From Daedaleopsis sinensis (taxonomy: Eukaryota; Basidiomycota; Agaricomycetes; Polyporales; Polyporaceae): DNA of 64,000 nucleotides. The translations under genes and the position numbers were made by a program. This document shows positions 14,201 to 26,241 of the stretch, in pieces (position 1 is the first letter of the stretch; each line of letters starts with the position of its first letter). The notes below the pieces were generated by a model, which did not search any database, was not told where the DNA came from, and saw only the letters and a list, made by a program, of their open reading frames with translations. Location of the stretch: NCBI GenBank assembly GCA_033807695.1, contig CM066301.1, positions 3,782,001 to 3,846,000 on the forward strand, written 5' to 3'.

Positions 14201-15081
14201 ATGTCGGTTTCGTTCGTGCGGCGAATAGCAGCACCTTGGCGGATGAGGCTGGGGAAATGGCGCTTTAGTGCCGCCGGATTGCGCGCTGCGCTACTGGAGG
14301 ACGCGAAGGCCGCCACAGTAGGCCCACGAGAGAGGGCATAGGAACACTCACTTCATGACCTCGTTGGCACTTTTGACGTTCACCTCGCGAAGGCCCTCCC
14401 AAATGATATGCCCCTGCTTGTCTTCACGGATTTGGACCTCCCGTTTCCCAGCAGTGTCGTCCGTAAGGAGGTCAATTAGGTCTTCGTTATAGATCTCAAT
14501 ATAAGAGCCCTTGATGCTGTAGTTCCATGCGCCGGCACGTTCCTCCTTGAGTTCGCGACAGCGAGCAAAAATGGTTGAGACCGCCCTAGGAATGATACCC
14601 ATGCCGTTACTGGGGTCCGAAGGGTCGGCGTCCAAGTCGATACCGGTCATGGTGAACGTCTTCCCGCTGCTCGTCTGGCCATAAGCCAGAATAGTACAGT
14701 TGAAACCTTCCACGAAGCGTGAGATGAGGGGCTGGGCGGTTGAGGTGAACATGTAGTGCTGAGTGGTAGCTGGGGGGTGGACTTGGTCAAAGGTGAACAT
14801 CTGTTTTTTGGCGTTGTTGGCCGAGGAAGATGCAGGTGCGGCAGGTGCACCAGGACCAGTGGAAGGAGCGGCATCCACGCTGACGGTGGTATTCGAGACG
14901 GCGGTGATTACATTACGTTGAAAGCGGGTTGGAATGGAAGTAAGGTCGTGCTGGGTGGTAGGGCGGATGCGGAGTGCTTGAAGAGTGTGAATGGGAGGAT
15001 ATTGGAAATGTGTTGCTGGACGAAGGACTTACCGACTTGCACCGAAGTGGAGGCCGCGTTCGACGGCTGCGGCGGCGCCAT
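8237..15081 (-). CDS. Kinesin-4-like motor with giant coiled-coil tail
   Basis: A plus-end microtubule motor, best matching the kinesin-4 (KIF4/KIF21, chromokinesin-like) group. Eight exons: 15033-15081, 14352-14976, 13825-14248, 12943-13773, 11556-12889, 11388-11499, 8573-11327 and 8237-8493; 2,128 residues. The motor has P-loop [10 protein letters not shown] (about 115-123), switch [13 protein letters not shown] (about 241-251) and switch [10 protein letters not shown] (359-366), followed by [16 protein letters not shown] and [20 protein letters not shown] roughly 90-residue Ser/Pro/Arg-rich insert lies between the switches. The rest is almost entirely coiled coil, broken by Ser-rich linkers around 11900-12200 and 8750-9000. 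The tail contains a 33-residue tandem duplication. No tail cargo domain was recognised. The antisense frames in this region are shadows of the heptad-rich sequence. Confidence 0.92.
9672..9869 (-). repeat. Two-copy 99-bp tandem repeat in kinesin tail
   Basis: Two adjacent 99-base units, each encoding 33 residues of coiled coil. The core of one is [18 protein letters not shown] and the core of the other is [18 protein letters not shown]. On the plus strand the shared block gtgctcggccttgagacg starts at 9681 and again at 9780, a period of exactly 99 bases. Because the unit is a multiple of three it stays in frame. The period is not a multiple of seven, so the second copy shifts the heptad register. 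Confidence 0.85.
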
Positions 15082-17674
15082 GGTGGGGGCGTGCGCGACG
15101 ACGAGAGGACAGGCCTCGACGACGTGCGGGGTGTCAAGGAGGGGGTAGTGGAACAACGAACGGAATTGCCCCCGGTTAGTCACCTATTAGGCTGGGCCGC
15201 TTGAAGTTGTTTGGCCAATCACATTACAAATTGATACTCTTATAAGTTCGGCTTCTAATGATGCGGGCGCTCCCGCTCCGTCCGTTCACTCATTCCTCCT
15301 TTTCCAGGGACATCGGCCAGAGTACTTCCCGACATACCTCTCGGGTCCGAATTACGGCCCAGCACGCGCACAGCGACAATCCTGACGATCCGCCGACTGC
15401 TCCTCCGCCAACGCACGATCCTCCAGCCACAGCGGGCTTTGTGCGTGGGTAGCTATATGCGAGGTGCTTGATCGCATTGATCCTGATCTAGGGAAGTTGG
15501 GCACTTGTTGCGGAATGGATAGTCGTAACCACCTTGCGACGGGCCCAGAAAGCTACAGAAAACCTCACAACGCAATCACTCTAGCAGCACCGCTACTTAT
15601 GATTCATCCGAGCTCCAGCTCACGGTAGGTACACGGTCCGGATCATAGAGGCATGCAATCTTCCAGGAACGTGTATGGAGCAGTCCACAGCTATGCCTGC
15701 GTCAATGCATCGCATGTCTACGGAGTCTGATAACCGCCAAAAGTTGTCAGCCAACGAATGGTCCATCTTAAATGGCATGAATAGTCGTAACATCCAGGGC
15801 ACACTGAAGATGTTGCAGGGAATCACTAAGGAAACACATTGTCACCACAATGTCGCAAGGAAGGCCGAGATGTCCGATGAGGAGTCCGATTCTGAGGGAC
15901 TCTGGAGTTGCTACCCGTCCGTTCCTGCCCCTGGGATTTGAAATTCGATGATCCATACCCATGAACCAAGTACGTCACCTCACAGTATGGTCTAAATGAA
16001 ATACATGAAGAACAAACGACCTACAGATTCAGATTGACCTGTCGCCATAAGTACGGTGATGTCATGGATCCCTCACAAGTGACTCTGAGTCTTGGGATTC
16101 TACTCCTACCACAGAGAAACATAAGTAACAGCACTACTCGTTCTCTGGGAAACAAGATTCAAGAACCTTGTAGCCCGCTGATAGACCCCTCCCCGCCGAC
16201 GATTCGAAGATGTCACCTCCTTCCATCCCTATCAAGGAGCTCGACTTCCGGAAGTCCTCGCCTCCGGGCTACAAAGCCCAAGATATCAGCAAGCCATCGC
16301 ATGGAATATTGCTTCCGCCACGCATCTTCGGCGTTGATGCGGGGCGACGTCTTCAATGGTACTGGGTACCCTGGGCACCCGGGTGCTCGAGAATGGGCAA
16401 TGTTGTCACGTCGTCACAGCCCCGCTCCGGGCGGAAATAATCGGTAGCCATGTCCGGGTTATGCTGTACTTGGAAGTTGACCATTTGTTGTCCACCATAT
16501 CGGCGCTGCCGCCTTCGTCCAGTGGGCGAGAACTTGACGGTGAGCGAACCAATTTCTCCATCAAAGATGCGACCGAACCGGCCTGGCTGATGCGGGTATT
16601 CGTTCAGAATCGACCCATTCAGGGAATTGGGAGACATGGATTCACGTCCTCCAAGCCATTCTATCGGTCCATCTGCCAATAGATCAGCTTGGAAGACGAT
16701 AGCACAGCGGCGTCGCTCGGAACTCTGAGAGACATTAGGATCTCGCCCTCCACCGACGCGGCTGTGCCTTCAAGGTAAATGGAGTGGCGCATCGAGTCTT
16801 CCGCATGACACTATCTGGCATACTTATCATGCAACCGTCAGTTTTGCGGCTCTGCCCGGCAACGCTGGTTCTCTGTTACACGATCCAGAATGTTCAGCAT
16901 CAACATCATTTGGTGATCACGAACGACACGCACAGGACTCTGCAGGCTTGGAGGTTTGATGCAGACCGCAGAACGCGCGATTGCTCCAAGTCTGGAATCG
17001 TGTATGGAAGCACGACTCATGTCGTGCCATCGATCGCACTAGACCGTGCGCATACATATACTGACTGCATCCCTCGACAGGTACCATTGGCGTGAGGTAC
17101 TTGGGCCACCTCGCAGTCATACGCGTGTGCGGCACAGAGTCGTGTGACGCACCATGTACTATGTGACACGTCTGAATGAGTTAAGACAAGGTCGCTTCAG
17201 TGGCAAGCAAGTGAACCTTTTCAGATGTAATAATTCGCTACCTGTGTTGCTCAGCGCATGAGTAGTGCCCACGTGGAGGAGGTACTTACAGTGAAAGGAG
17301 TTGGTAAAACATCGGCATTGTAGCTGCAGCTCGTGAAGATGAACTAGCCTTCAACTTAGGGTGCGATTACCAAGCGCCCATAATCGAACCAGCGTCATCA
17401 GCAGCCCGCCACACAATTGCGTACAAGCTTCATCGACATATTCAAATTGTCTCCTCTAGGCAGAAGGACCTATTGAACATATTGAGCCGGTGTGCCCACA
17501 TGTTAGCGGTGGTCGAATATGCCGAATGCTACGGTCTGTATTCGTGCGAGGGTAACCCTTGGGTCCCGGGGGACCGGAGATAGTAGCTGTGGATATTATA
17601 CATTGGTTGCGTGCCGTTTAGGGTAAGCCAAAACATCTTCAGCCGTGACGAAGCAGCACTACACTGGCGGAAGT
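15082..17674. other. Gene-poor interval upstream of kinesin
   Basis: A 2.6-kb spacer. A CCAAT box (15215-15219) lies about 135 bases above the kinesin start. Modest open frames are scattered through it (for example 15675-15941 + and 16034-16447 +), none with a recognised domain. The most coding-like is the minus-strand frame at 16353-16760, listed separately. From 17100 to 17670 nothing is seen beyond the 3' flank of the IVD gene. Confidence 0.45.
16353..16760 (-). other. Unrecognised coding-like open frame, possibly a gene fragment
   Basis: A minus-strand frame open from about 16760 to 16353 encodes roughly 135 residues with balanced composition, including CAIVFQADLLADGPIEWLGG and PGRFGRIFDGEIGSL. 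I do not recognise the family. It has an internal Met (near 16679) but no obvious gene model around it. Frames on the opposite strand over almost the same interval are also open, so at least one must be chance. It could be an exon of a decayed or rapidly evolving gene, a transposon remnant, or noise. Confidence 0.25.
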
Positions 17675-19422
17675 TCATGATGCGCGACGCTTGAACTCCT
17701 CGTTGAACTCGCGCCCGATGAGCATCCTCCGAATCTCCTGGGTGCCAGCGCCGACCGTATACAGCCTTGCGTCGCGGAGGATACGACCTGTTGGGTAGTC
17801 TGCACATAGTGGGCATACGTCAGTCGAAACGGTCATGCCCTGAAGGAAAGGTCAGGGTACCGTTGATGTAGCCGTTACCGCCCAAACATTGCATAGCGTC
17901 GAGTGCGACCTCTACCGCACGGTCCGAGGAATATAAGATCGCTCCGGCGCAGTCCTAGACACGATATGAGCCCTATAAGTGAGACTGTATGAGCGATCTC
18001 ATACGCACTCTTCGGCTGACTTTGCCTTCGTCGCAAGCTTTGGCGACTGCGTAGACATACGACCGTGACGCATTGAGCTTGGTGTACATGTCCGCGATCT
18101 TCCCTGTTGCATACGTGAGCAAAGACTTCAACGGGACTGTTATAAATTCAACCAACCCTGAATCAATTGGAACTCTCCGATTGCTTGACCAAACTGCTTT
18201 CGATCGTGCACGTACTCTACCGCGAGGTCGAAAGCTGCCTGCATCAGCCTATGCCCAGAGTGAGTTCACCTTGTTATTGTGGGGGAAACGTGCCACATAC
18301 CCGAGAGGTCCGCCGCTGAGAACAAGACGCTCAAGGTCGAGACCGGACATGAGCACTTTCGCGCCTCCATTCACCGGCCCAAGAACGTTCTCTGAGTGGC
18401 GATTTATTAGCATAATTCTACATGCATGACCCAGCGACCGCTTACCTTCGGGTACGACGCAGTCCTCGAACACCAACTCACAGGTGTCGCTGCCGCGCAT
18501 ACCAAACTTGTCCAGCTTCTGGTGCGTCGAGAACCCTTCGAAACCCTTCTCGATGATGAACGCAGTGATCCCCTTCGAGCCCTTGTCGGGAGACGTCTTC
18601 GCATACACAACCAAAGTCGACGCGGTCGGCCCGTTCGTGATCCAGAACTTGTTCCCGTTCAGGCGGTAGCCCCCGTCGACTTTGTCCGCGCGGAGCTTCA
18701 TGCTCACGACGTCGCTCCCGCTCCCAGGCTCGCTCATCGCGAGACTGCCGACCTTTCGGCCGGCAACCAGGTCGGGTAGGTACTTGGCTTTCTGCGCGTC
18801 CGTGCCCCAGCGGTGTATCTGGTTCACGCAAAGGTTCGAGTGGGCCCCGTACGAGAGCGCGACGGAGCCCGAGGCGCGCGAGAGCTCCTCCATGGCGAGA
18901 GTATGGTTGAAGTACCCAAGCTGGAGTCCGCCGTATTCCGGTTTGACGGTGATGCCTAGCAGACCCATGTCTCCAAGCTTCTCCCAAAGATCCTGAACAA
19001 GTTCCGATCAGCGGAAGTGCTGACAACGGAACGCTGGGGGAAGTGGGGGACAGAGAAGCACAGACATTGAGAAGTTGTGTGCGGGTAGGAGATGGAGCAA
19101 CCGAACGAAACTTGGTACATACCTGGGGGAAGTTATTGGTGCGGTCGATTTCGGCGGCACGCGGGGCAACTTCCTTCTCCGCAAACTCCTTCACGGCGTC
19201 TCGAAACTTGGCACAGACGGACGTACATAGTCATTGTTCTGCTCTGATACGAGCAACGTTAGATGATATCGCACATACCTCAGCCTGTTCTTCCGTCAGC
19301 CCGGCAACATCGGTGTTGTAGAATGAAGCATGTCTTCTGTGACTTGTGGCGGCGGCGTGCGAGCGCGTGGCCTGCACGCTGCTAAACCGTGGTCTGGAGG
19401 TGCGAGAGAAAGAGCGCAACAT
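17675..19422 (-). CDS. IVD: Isovaleryl-CoA dehydrogenase, mitochondrial
   Basis: An FAD flavoenzyme that oxidises isovaleryl-CoA to 3-methylcrotonyl-CoA in leucine breakdown, passing electrons to ETF in the mitochondrial matrix. Eight exons: 19279-19422, 19123-19206, 18446-18992, 18301-18391, 18157-18248, 18009-18103, 17861-17954 and 17675-17799; 423 residues. The first 35 residues (Arg/Ser/His-rich, no acids) look like a transit peptide. Acyl-CoA dehydrogenase signatures are present: [18 protein letters not shown], and [16 protein letters not shown] near the C terminus. The helix MSGLDLER carries the glutamate used as catalytic base in IVD, a position that separates IVD from most other acyl-CoA dehydrogenases. 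The end ([14 protein letters not shown]) is canonical. Confidence 0.94.
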
Positions 19423-21222
19423 CGTGCTGTAGAAGAAGACGAAAGCAAGATAACGGTGACAACGGAATGAAACTGGCCACAGGCAGAGAATGCGGGGAGG
19501 TCTAATAGGCGCCGGATACTAGCTCCGTTCCGTCCCCCGCTACTGGCGCCTGACGTAATTCCATAGTGCTAGTACTAACGAGTACTAACGGAGTCTTTCT
19601 GAGACTCCTTTGAACTTAGTACTAGTAACATACATCGTAGGACTGCCCTCAAGTGCCTATAGGTGGCGCACTACTGACCTACGTTAGGCTTGATATTCCT
19701 GCGGCTAGGACCTACCTGACTGTACGGCAAGGTCAGCAACATACTAGTACTGTTATACTAATGATGACCCGCTCATCATGCATCAGCGCTTGAAACTGCC
19801 TCAGAGTCATTCGCTGGTCCCTCCCACAGGCGACTTGACGCGGAAAGTTTGAGCACCTTTGTCTTGCCGGCTTCGACATACTGCCCTGGAATGCCTCCTT
19901 GGACAGCGGACCTTGTACAACTACGGGAAGCCAGTGGAGGCCGGTGACGATCACAATCAAACTATAATACATACAGCTTGATCAGGTAAAATTGTAGTTG
20001 AAGGTAAACCCATTCTACAAACATTACGACCGCAAATCCTGGTGAATGTCGGTCTCGGCGGTGTGCGTAGAAAACAGGTGAGCTGGGGACGCAATACGAG
20101 AGGCTGGCATGCGAGCCTAGAGCTGCACATAACTGCGAAAGACAATATGAACTGTGATAAAAACGCAAAAAAAGAGCTCTGGTGAGTCGGATCGGCTTGA
20201 TCGTCCATGACTACTACTATGATGCATACCATGTCCAACAGAGTCACGCATTTGGTCCTGCTATTGGTAAGTTCAAACTCACTGAGCTCGACCTAGTTAT
20301 AGATGCGTTCAACTGCGACCTCAAGCTCGAGATCGAAGCCTATAGCTATTCCTCACGAACTGATATAAATCGAGCTGCACACAACCAGTGCAACTTCTGA
20401 TGGTGGCTGCGCGCCGGTAGTTTCGGTGTCGGGGATAGAGCGGTACGCCCTCCGGTTACGCTCTCCACATGAACAGGAGTAAGTAATCGCCTTCTTCTGA
20501 TTGTCGAGAAACCCGATGCCAAACATGCTCACATCTGTCTACAAGCTTGAAGCACTGGCAGTCTGAGATCCAAAGGCTACACGTGCTCTTTTTACTGTCA
20601 CTGTGGCGGCGGGTCTGTCCATCCCGTGCGACCCACGGAAGCCGACACAAGAGATACTGGTCATCCACGGGGCCTTCCACATCTCACGATCCTCCACGAT
20701 GGTTACGCCTTCCTTCGCATCTATGCGTGCTGCAGCATGTCACACTTAGATGAATGCATCAGCGTTGTCGTAAACAACCTTCTCCGCCGCAGAAATACGT
20801 GGAGGTGCGGATTTCCGACCATTCAACAACTCGGTGTTCATTCATATCTGTCGCCTACCGCTTATCTGCTTGCCCACCGGAATTATTAAGGAAGCATTGA
20901 GTTATTCGGCATTGCGGGGGAGGTGTGAGAACGCGAGCGAAAAGCAGGGGCTCCGGGGTGCCTAAACCACGGTGAAACGGGAAAAGTAAGCAAGTTCACA
21001 TCCCTTTCTTCTTCTAAGAATGCTATCGTGACACTGATCTCAAGCTGTGAGTAGCTCGTGCGCTAGGAAAGTGCGATAACGCGACTGGCGCAAGGGACCA
21101 TGTGCTGCGACACCACTGTGGGTGAGTATGACGCTCTTCTAGCGGGCCGTACAGGTGTATATATACACTATCAAGCATTCTCACACCAAGCAAGGGTTCC
21201 CCTTGCCCGAGTCGACTCTGCC
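19423..21222. other. Intergenic between divergent IVD and OPT genes
   Basis: A 1.8-kb spacer holding both promoters. The OPT TATA palindrome lies at its right end. Around 19560-19640 there are short direct and inverted copies of tagtact/agtacta-type words, not long enough to call a transposon. Open frames such as 20182-20400 (+) and 20456-20680 (-) have no recognisable domain. Confidence 0.45.
21155..21168. promoter_or_regulatory. Palindromic TATA element of the OPT gene
   Basis: A perfect 14-base palindrome, gtgtatatatacac, lies 55 bases above the OPT start codon. The centre is a TATA box at the right distance for fungal promoters, so this is the likely core promoter. Symmetry may simply follow from the alternating TA core. 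Confidence 0.6.
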
Positions 21223-24200
21223 ATGGCCGACGTAGAGACCACAACGCCGACACTGGACGACAAGCGGTCCTCTTCTGACGACGCCTCTGTCGAGAAGAAG
21301 GCGCTCGACGGCGCCGAGGTCACTGAGGATGCCATCATGGCCAAGGAGGTCGAGGAGTTCGAGGAGCGTCTTCAGAGGGATGAAGCGACCGACGAGGAAT
21401 ACCTCGTACAGGAGGCATACGAAGTCGCTATCAAGGTGCGCCCTCCTTCTGCTCTTCGTACTTTTCATACCTTGTCTCATCTGGTCTACGCTGGATGGTA
21501 GGTTCTGTCTACCCATGACGACCCCGAGCTTCCCTCCCTCACCTTCCGCACTTTCGTCCTCGGTCTCGGTTTCTCTGCCTTCGGCGCGTGAGTCATTTTT
21601 TCCGTCGACCCATCTTTCGCCATACTCAGTCCATGCAGCGTGTTGGCACAGATCTACTACTTCAAACCACAGACGTTGAGTGTATCAACTCTGTTCCTAC
21701 TGGTGCTGTCATACTGGATCGGCAATGCCATGGCTATGATATTACCGTCTCATGGCATTTTCCGTTGGATAAATCCCGGACCTTTCAACAGTAAGCATGC
21801 CCTCTCTTTTCTTCGTCGCAATTGTCACTAAGAGTGGCTGCAGTCAAGGAGCATGTTGCTATCATCATCATGTCCTCAACGGCTGCCGTGTCTGCTACTG
21901 CCATCCAGGTCATCTCAGTGCAAGACCGTGAGTTTCAGAAGACACAATACATATTTGACCTGCCACTGACGCGCCCGTGCAGTCTACTACAACAACAAAC
22001 TGGTGAGTACAATTGCGCTCCCAATATGCAGTCAGATACAAACCATGTCGCGCGCAGAACCCTGGCCTTGCCATTTTCACGCTGATTGGTTCTCAACTGC
22101 TCGGCTATGGCTATGCTGGATTGTTGCAAGATCTGCTAGTGAAGCCCACAAAGTGCTTCTGGCCCTCCACCAGTGAGTTCATGGACCCACACCGCTTGTG
22201 ACCGTAACCTTGAGTTGACGCCTCCCGACAGTCTCCACTGCTAACCTATTCCAGGCGCTGCACTTCGACAACCAGATGACATCGAAGCGTGTCCGATTGT
22301 TCTGGACTGTGTTCCTGGTGATGTTTGTCTGGGAGATCGTGCCACAGTGTGGGTCCACTATGCCTTTAGCCTATATTTCGTGCGAACTAAGCGTAGCGCT
22401 TCTGCGCGTTGCTTACAGGGATGTTCCCTTTGCTCACCGGGATCTCGATCTTCTGCTTGGCAAATAACAACAGTACTGTGTTCAGGAATGTCTTCGGCGG
22501 CGCCAGCAACAACGAGGGAATGGGTCTCCTCTCGTGGTGCTTCGACTGGAACCTGATCGGCAGCGACTGCTTGTTCAGTCCGCTTTGGCTGCAGATTAAC
22601 CAAGACATCGGTATATTCCTCACGTACATCCTCATGGCCGGGGTGTACTACGGGAACCTGTGGAGGGCGAAGGACTTCCCTTTCATGTCTCAGGCTATCT
22701 TTGTAAGGAGCTGTTGCACGAACTCCAGCTGTCCTCTGCTGAATACACCTTGTCTAGGCTGAGGATGGGTCTCAATACAACCAGACCGGCCTGCTTACCA
22801 ACGGCAAGTTCGATCCAGTTAAGTATGAGCAGCTAGGCGTGAGTTGACAGTTCTTCGTGTTTTTCGTACCTCGTGGACTAACACTTATCTTCTACATAGC
22901 CTGCATTCTTCTCCGCGACCAATGCTCTCTACTTCATGACATCAAACCTCTCCCTGGGAGCTACGTTCACGCACGTCTTCTTCTGGCATTGGGAGGACAT
23001 CAAGCCCTTCCTCAGAACGTTCAACCCTTGGAACCGGACGCCACTGGAGGTACACGACCCACACTACGAGAAGATGAAGGTGTACAGGCAGATCCCGCGC
23101 TGGTGGTACTTCGTCCTCCTCGCCGCCGCCTACGCCATCGCACAAGCGACCAACTACGGCGGGCACTCGGGCCTCCCGTGGTGGGCGCTGACCGTCATCC
23201 TCCTCATCTCGCTCGTGCTTTCGATGCTCTTCGCGACGCTCGCGGCAACGATCGGCTTCCGCGAGTTCAACACGTCCGCAAACGGTTTCTACCAGATGAT
23301 CACTGCCTACCTCGTCCCTGGGGACCCGATCGCGAACATGTATGGCGCGTTGTACGGCCAGCACCCCCAGGGCCAATGCATCGCGATGCTCGGCGACCTA
23401 AAGCTCGGCCAGTATGTCAAGCTCGCGCCGCGCGTCACGTTCGCGATGCAGATCCTCGGGACCGTTGTTGGTGCCATTCTCAACTGTACGTCGTCCGTCT
23501 CATTCTTGGGATGCCATCTCACGCGCTGTGTTCGGCAGACGTCATGATGGTCACGATCGTCGACGCGAACCGCGACGCACTGCTCTCCATCTCCGGCACC
23601 CGTCTCTGGTCCGGCCAGAACGCGCAGAGCTTCAACAGTGTGTAACCTCGCCAAGGCCCGGTGGTTCTTCCTGCTGACCTTGCCAACACAGCGAACGGCA
23701 TCTCCTGGGGTGGACTCGCGCCTCAGATGTTCGGTATCCACGGCATCTACCACATGGTGCCCATCTGCCTCGCCATCGGCGTCTTCCTCCCGCTCCCGTT
23801 CATCGTCGCCGTAAGTATCTTCTGTTCTCATGCATAGCACGCGCTACGTTCCCGGTCTGACCTCCGTGCGCCGCCGCAGTGGTACATCTGGCCCAAGGCC
23901 GGCTTCGAGAACTTCAGCACTCCCATCATCCTCCAGTACTCGTGCTTCCTCTCCGTCGGTATTAACACCTCTGTCAACCCCTCGATGGCAATCGGTATCT
24001 TCTCGCAGTGGTGGGTGCGCACGCGCTACCCACGCTGGTTCACGAAGTACAAGTACGTCTCGCTCTGCAGCGGCCCCCCATGGCTGTGCAGTGTCCATGT
24101 GCTGACGTTGGTGCCCCAGCTACATCGTTGCGGCCGCGCTCGACGGCGGCACGCAGGTAATCTCGTTCATCCTCAACTTCGCGGTGTTCGGCGCGTCGGG

Positions 24201-24339
24201 CACGCCGCACCTCTTCCCCGAGTGGTGGGGCAACGGTATGTGCTATCCCTTGTCGTCGAGACACATGTCTGACACGCTCGTTATCTCCCTTGCAGACTTT
24301 AGTCTGTCAGCCGACCGGTGTGCGCTGCCCGAGAACTAG
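21223..24339 (+). CDS. OPT-family oligopeptide transporter
   Basis: A proton-coupled plasma-membrane importer of small peptides (tetra/pentapeptides, possibly glutathione), common in wood-decay fungi for nitrogen scavenging. Fifteen exons run from 21223-21435 to 24296-24339 (the shortest is 20 nt, 21983-22002), summing to 763 codons. After a hydrophilic acidic N terminus of about 70 residues come many hydrophobic segments, expected to give about 14-16 membrane helices. Family stretches include SYWIGNAMAMILPSHGIF, LLTGISIFCLANNN, FYQMITAYLVPGDPIANM, WYIWPKAGFENFSTPII and VNPSMAIGIFSQWW, ending LFPEWWGN. Length (762) and motif order fit a full fungal OPT. Substrate specificity is not readable from sequence. 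Confidence 0.93.
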
Positions 24340-24619
24340 TTATCGGATCGTCCTCTACCATCTGTAGCGTAGTATTGACGCTCGCGCGTTTCACGTCTCC
24401 TGCTTCTTACTCCGGGGTTCTCCCACGAATGAATACGACAACGATGTAGAATACACGATTCATAACGCATAGACCTGGGCAGTGTACTAGTACTAGGTGT
24501 GTTCTGCGGGGCGGCCGCCGCTACCTTATGCACATGCGATAAGCAGCGTACACGCGTGCTAATCGATGCGACTTAGCTGCGAGATGACATACCGGGGTAC
24601 GTTGTAGGATCCACTCTGT

Positions 24620-26241
24620 CTATAGGACAACCTGCATCAGCGCGTTTCTTCTGAAAATGCTTGAGCATGACGTCTGTTCGGTGTCCTGAAGAGTCAGCGA
24701 TCCAGGGTACGCACTGAACCATCTTAGCTTGGGGCAGCACACGCTCCACCGCTCTCCGTAAACCTTAGGATACTGCAGCGGGTACAGCACAGCTCGGGTG
24801 TGCTCAGGATCGACTCGAATCTGCAGGTGAGTCACTGACGGGAAGCGGTCAAGGAGAAAGTCGAATTGGTCCTCGAGTCCAATGGAGCGCTTGCTCTTTC
24901 GGTTGAGAATGGCTTCGATGGATAGATCGGTCAAGCGGGGGAAGGACCACAATTGGAGGATCCCGACAAGCCATGACGTGGAGAGCGCTGGGTACGTCCC
25001 CGTCTCCTGCGGCCCATCAAGGTCGAGGGCGATGGCTAGCGACGGGGAACGGAATGCCGCGGTGCTTCTGCCGCGAACAGACGCACTGTCAGAAAGGGAG
25101 AGCTGCCCATTGTTAGCCGCGGCTGCGAGCACCTGCAGACGTGGTAGAATATAATATGTAGACTATGCAGCAGTGGGACGAAGTAACAGTAGGTCAAGCT
25201 CAAGTCCGGCCCTAGGGCTACTACTGGCAACGGCATTCTCCCGGTGTCGACGCGGAGCTGTAAGTCCACGACGGCAATTGCGGGAAGGAATGCGACGCTG
25301 TCGAGAATCGAGAGTGAGAATAGCAGGTCACGCCCTAGGGACAGGTGGCGGAGGTAGGCCAGGTAGATGCGTTCTCCGGATCTGTGGTGGTACTCACTGA
25401 ATCTACCCTGATACTGATACTTTCAATGTGGGGATTGGATCGTAAGACGGACAGGAGGTCTTCGACTTCAAGAGAGAGGCTCGCCACGGCAACGCACAAT
25501 ACCAGTGTCGTGAGTCTTGTGAAGGACTTCCACTCCGCGGGAATCACATTGACCATATGCAGGACCGGGAGGGAGGATATGGCGAGGCCCCTCAAGGGGA
25601 GAAGTCCTGTACTCTCGGAGAAGACTGTGGATTCTATGCAGAGGTTGGAGAGCATTGGGAGAGGTTGCTGGAGCAGAAGGATGACATCGCATGCGAGAGC
25701 CAAGTCGCCGTGGATAGCTATTTGACTGACCCGGTGAGCGTGCTTCGGGAACTTGTTGCAAGCAAATCGTTGCATTTCGCAGCGTAAGTCGCGCTCGAGC
25801 CTTCGGTCTAGCTCTTTAGCTATAGGGAGTTTGAGTCGAGCTATGGTGTAAAGAAAAGTTAGCGGCGCCTTCCCGGACCGCTCGAGTAATTCATCGGCCA
25901 GCTGGCTATTTTGCAGGGTACCTGTGATGCGGATGAACGTCCATAGGGAGGAAATGCGTAGGGCGAGCCCACGCCACCGTCGGCAGGTCGAGGAAAGGTG
26001 CAGTGAGGATGTCCACCACTCGAAGTGCTCCGTAACGTATAGGTCTGCATCAACCTGTAGTGTTCACCAGTCAGTGCCACAAGCTAACCTTTTCGGGGGT
26101 AGCTATTTCAGCACACACCTGATAGGATGTGATAGTTGCCATACTGGAATGGGTGTCCCCGTAGGTTGAAAGGCGTAGATGACTCCGTATAAGGAGCAGC
26201 AGCTCACAGACAATATCATCAGGAAGGGGTTGAGTAGACAT
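24620..26241 (-). CDS. F-box/LRR-like protein, splice structure partly unresolved
   Basis: A basidiomycete-type F-box protein, expected to recruit substrates to an SCF ubiquitin ligase. Exon 1 is 26119-26241 (ATG at 26241; an in-frame ATG at 26289 is possible). Exon 2 runs from 26054 to about 25400. The F-box begins LPDDIVCELLLLI, and LSSTCRRWRGLALRISSLW follows across the first intron. Leu-rich segments follow, then a last exon from about 25140 to the stop at 24620 (RLTDLSIEAIL, FPSVTHLQIRVD). Between about 25400 and 25140 the reading frame changes twice. Joining needs introns whose donors I could not settle; one candidate is GTACCA..CCCTAG, 61 nt, near 25336-25396. It may be an intact gene with unusual introns or one starting to decay. 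Confidence 0.65.

Noticed and set aside
19560..19640. Short direct/inverted words (tagtacta-like) suggesting a MITE
   Set aside because: The repeats are only 6-9 bases and irregular, with no target-site duplication or terminal inverted repeats identifiable.
25336..25404. GTGAGT donor at the end of F-box exon 2 joined to the nearby CCCTAG acceptor
   Set aside because: Although it looks like an ideal short intron, the product meets a stop within about 40 codons. A shifted donor was noted only as a candidate.
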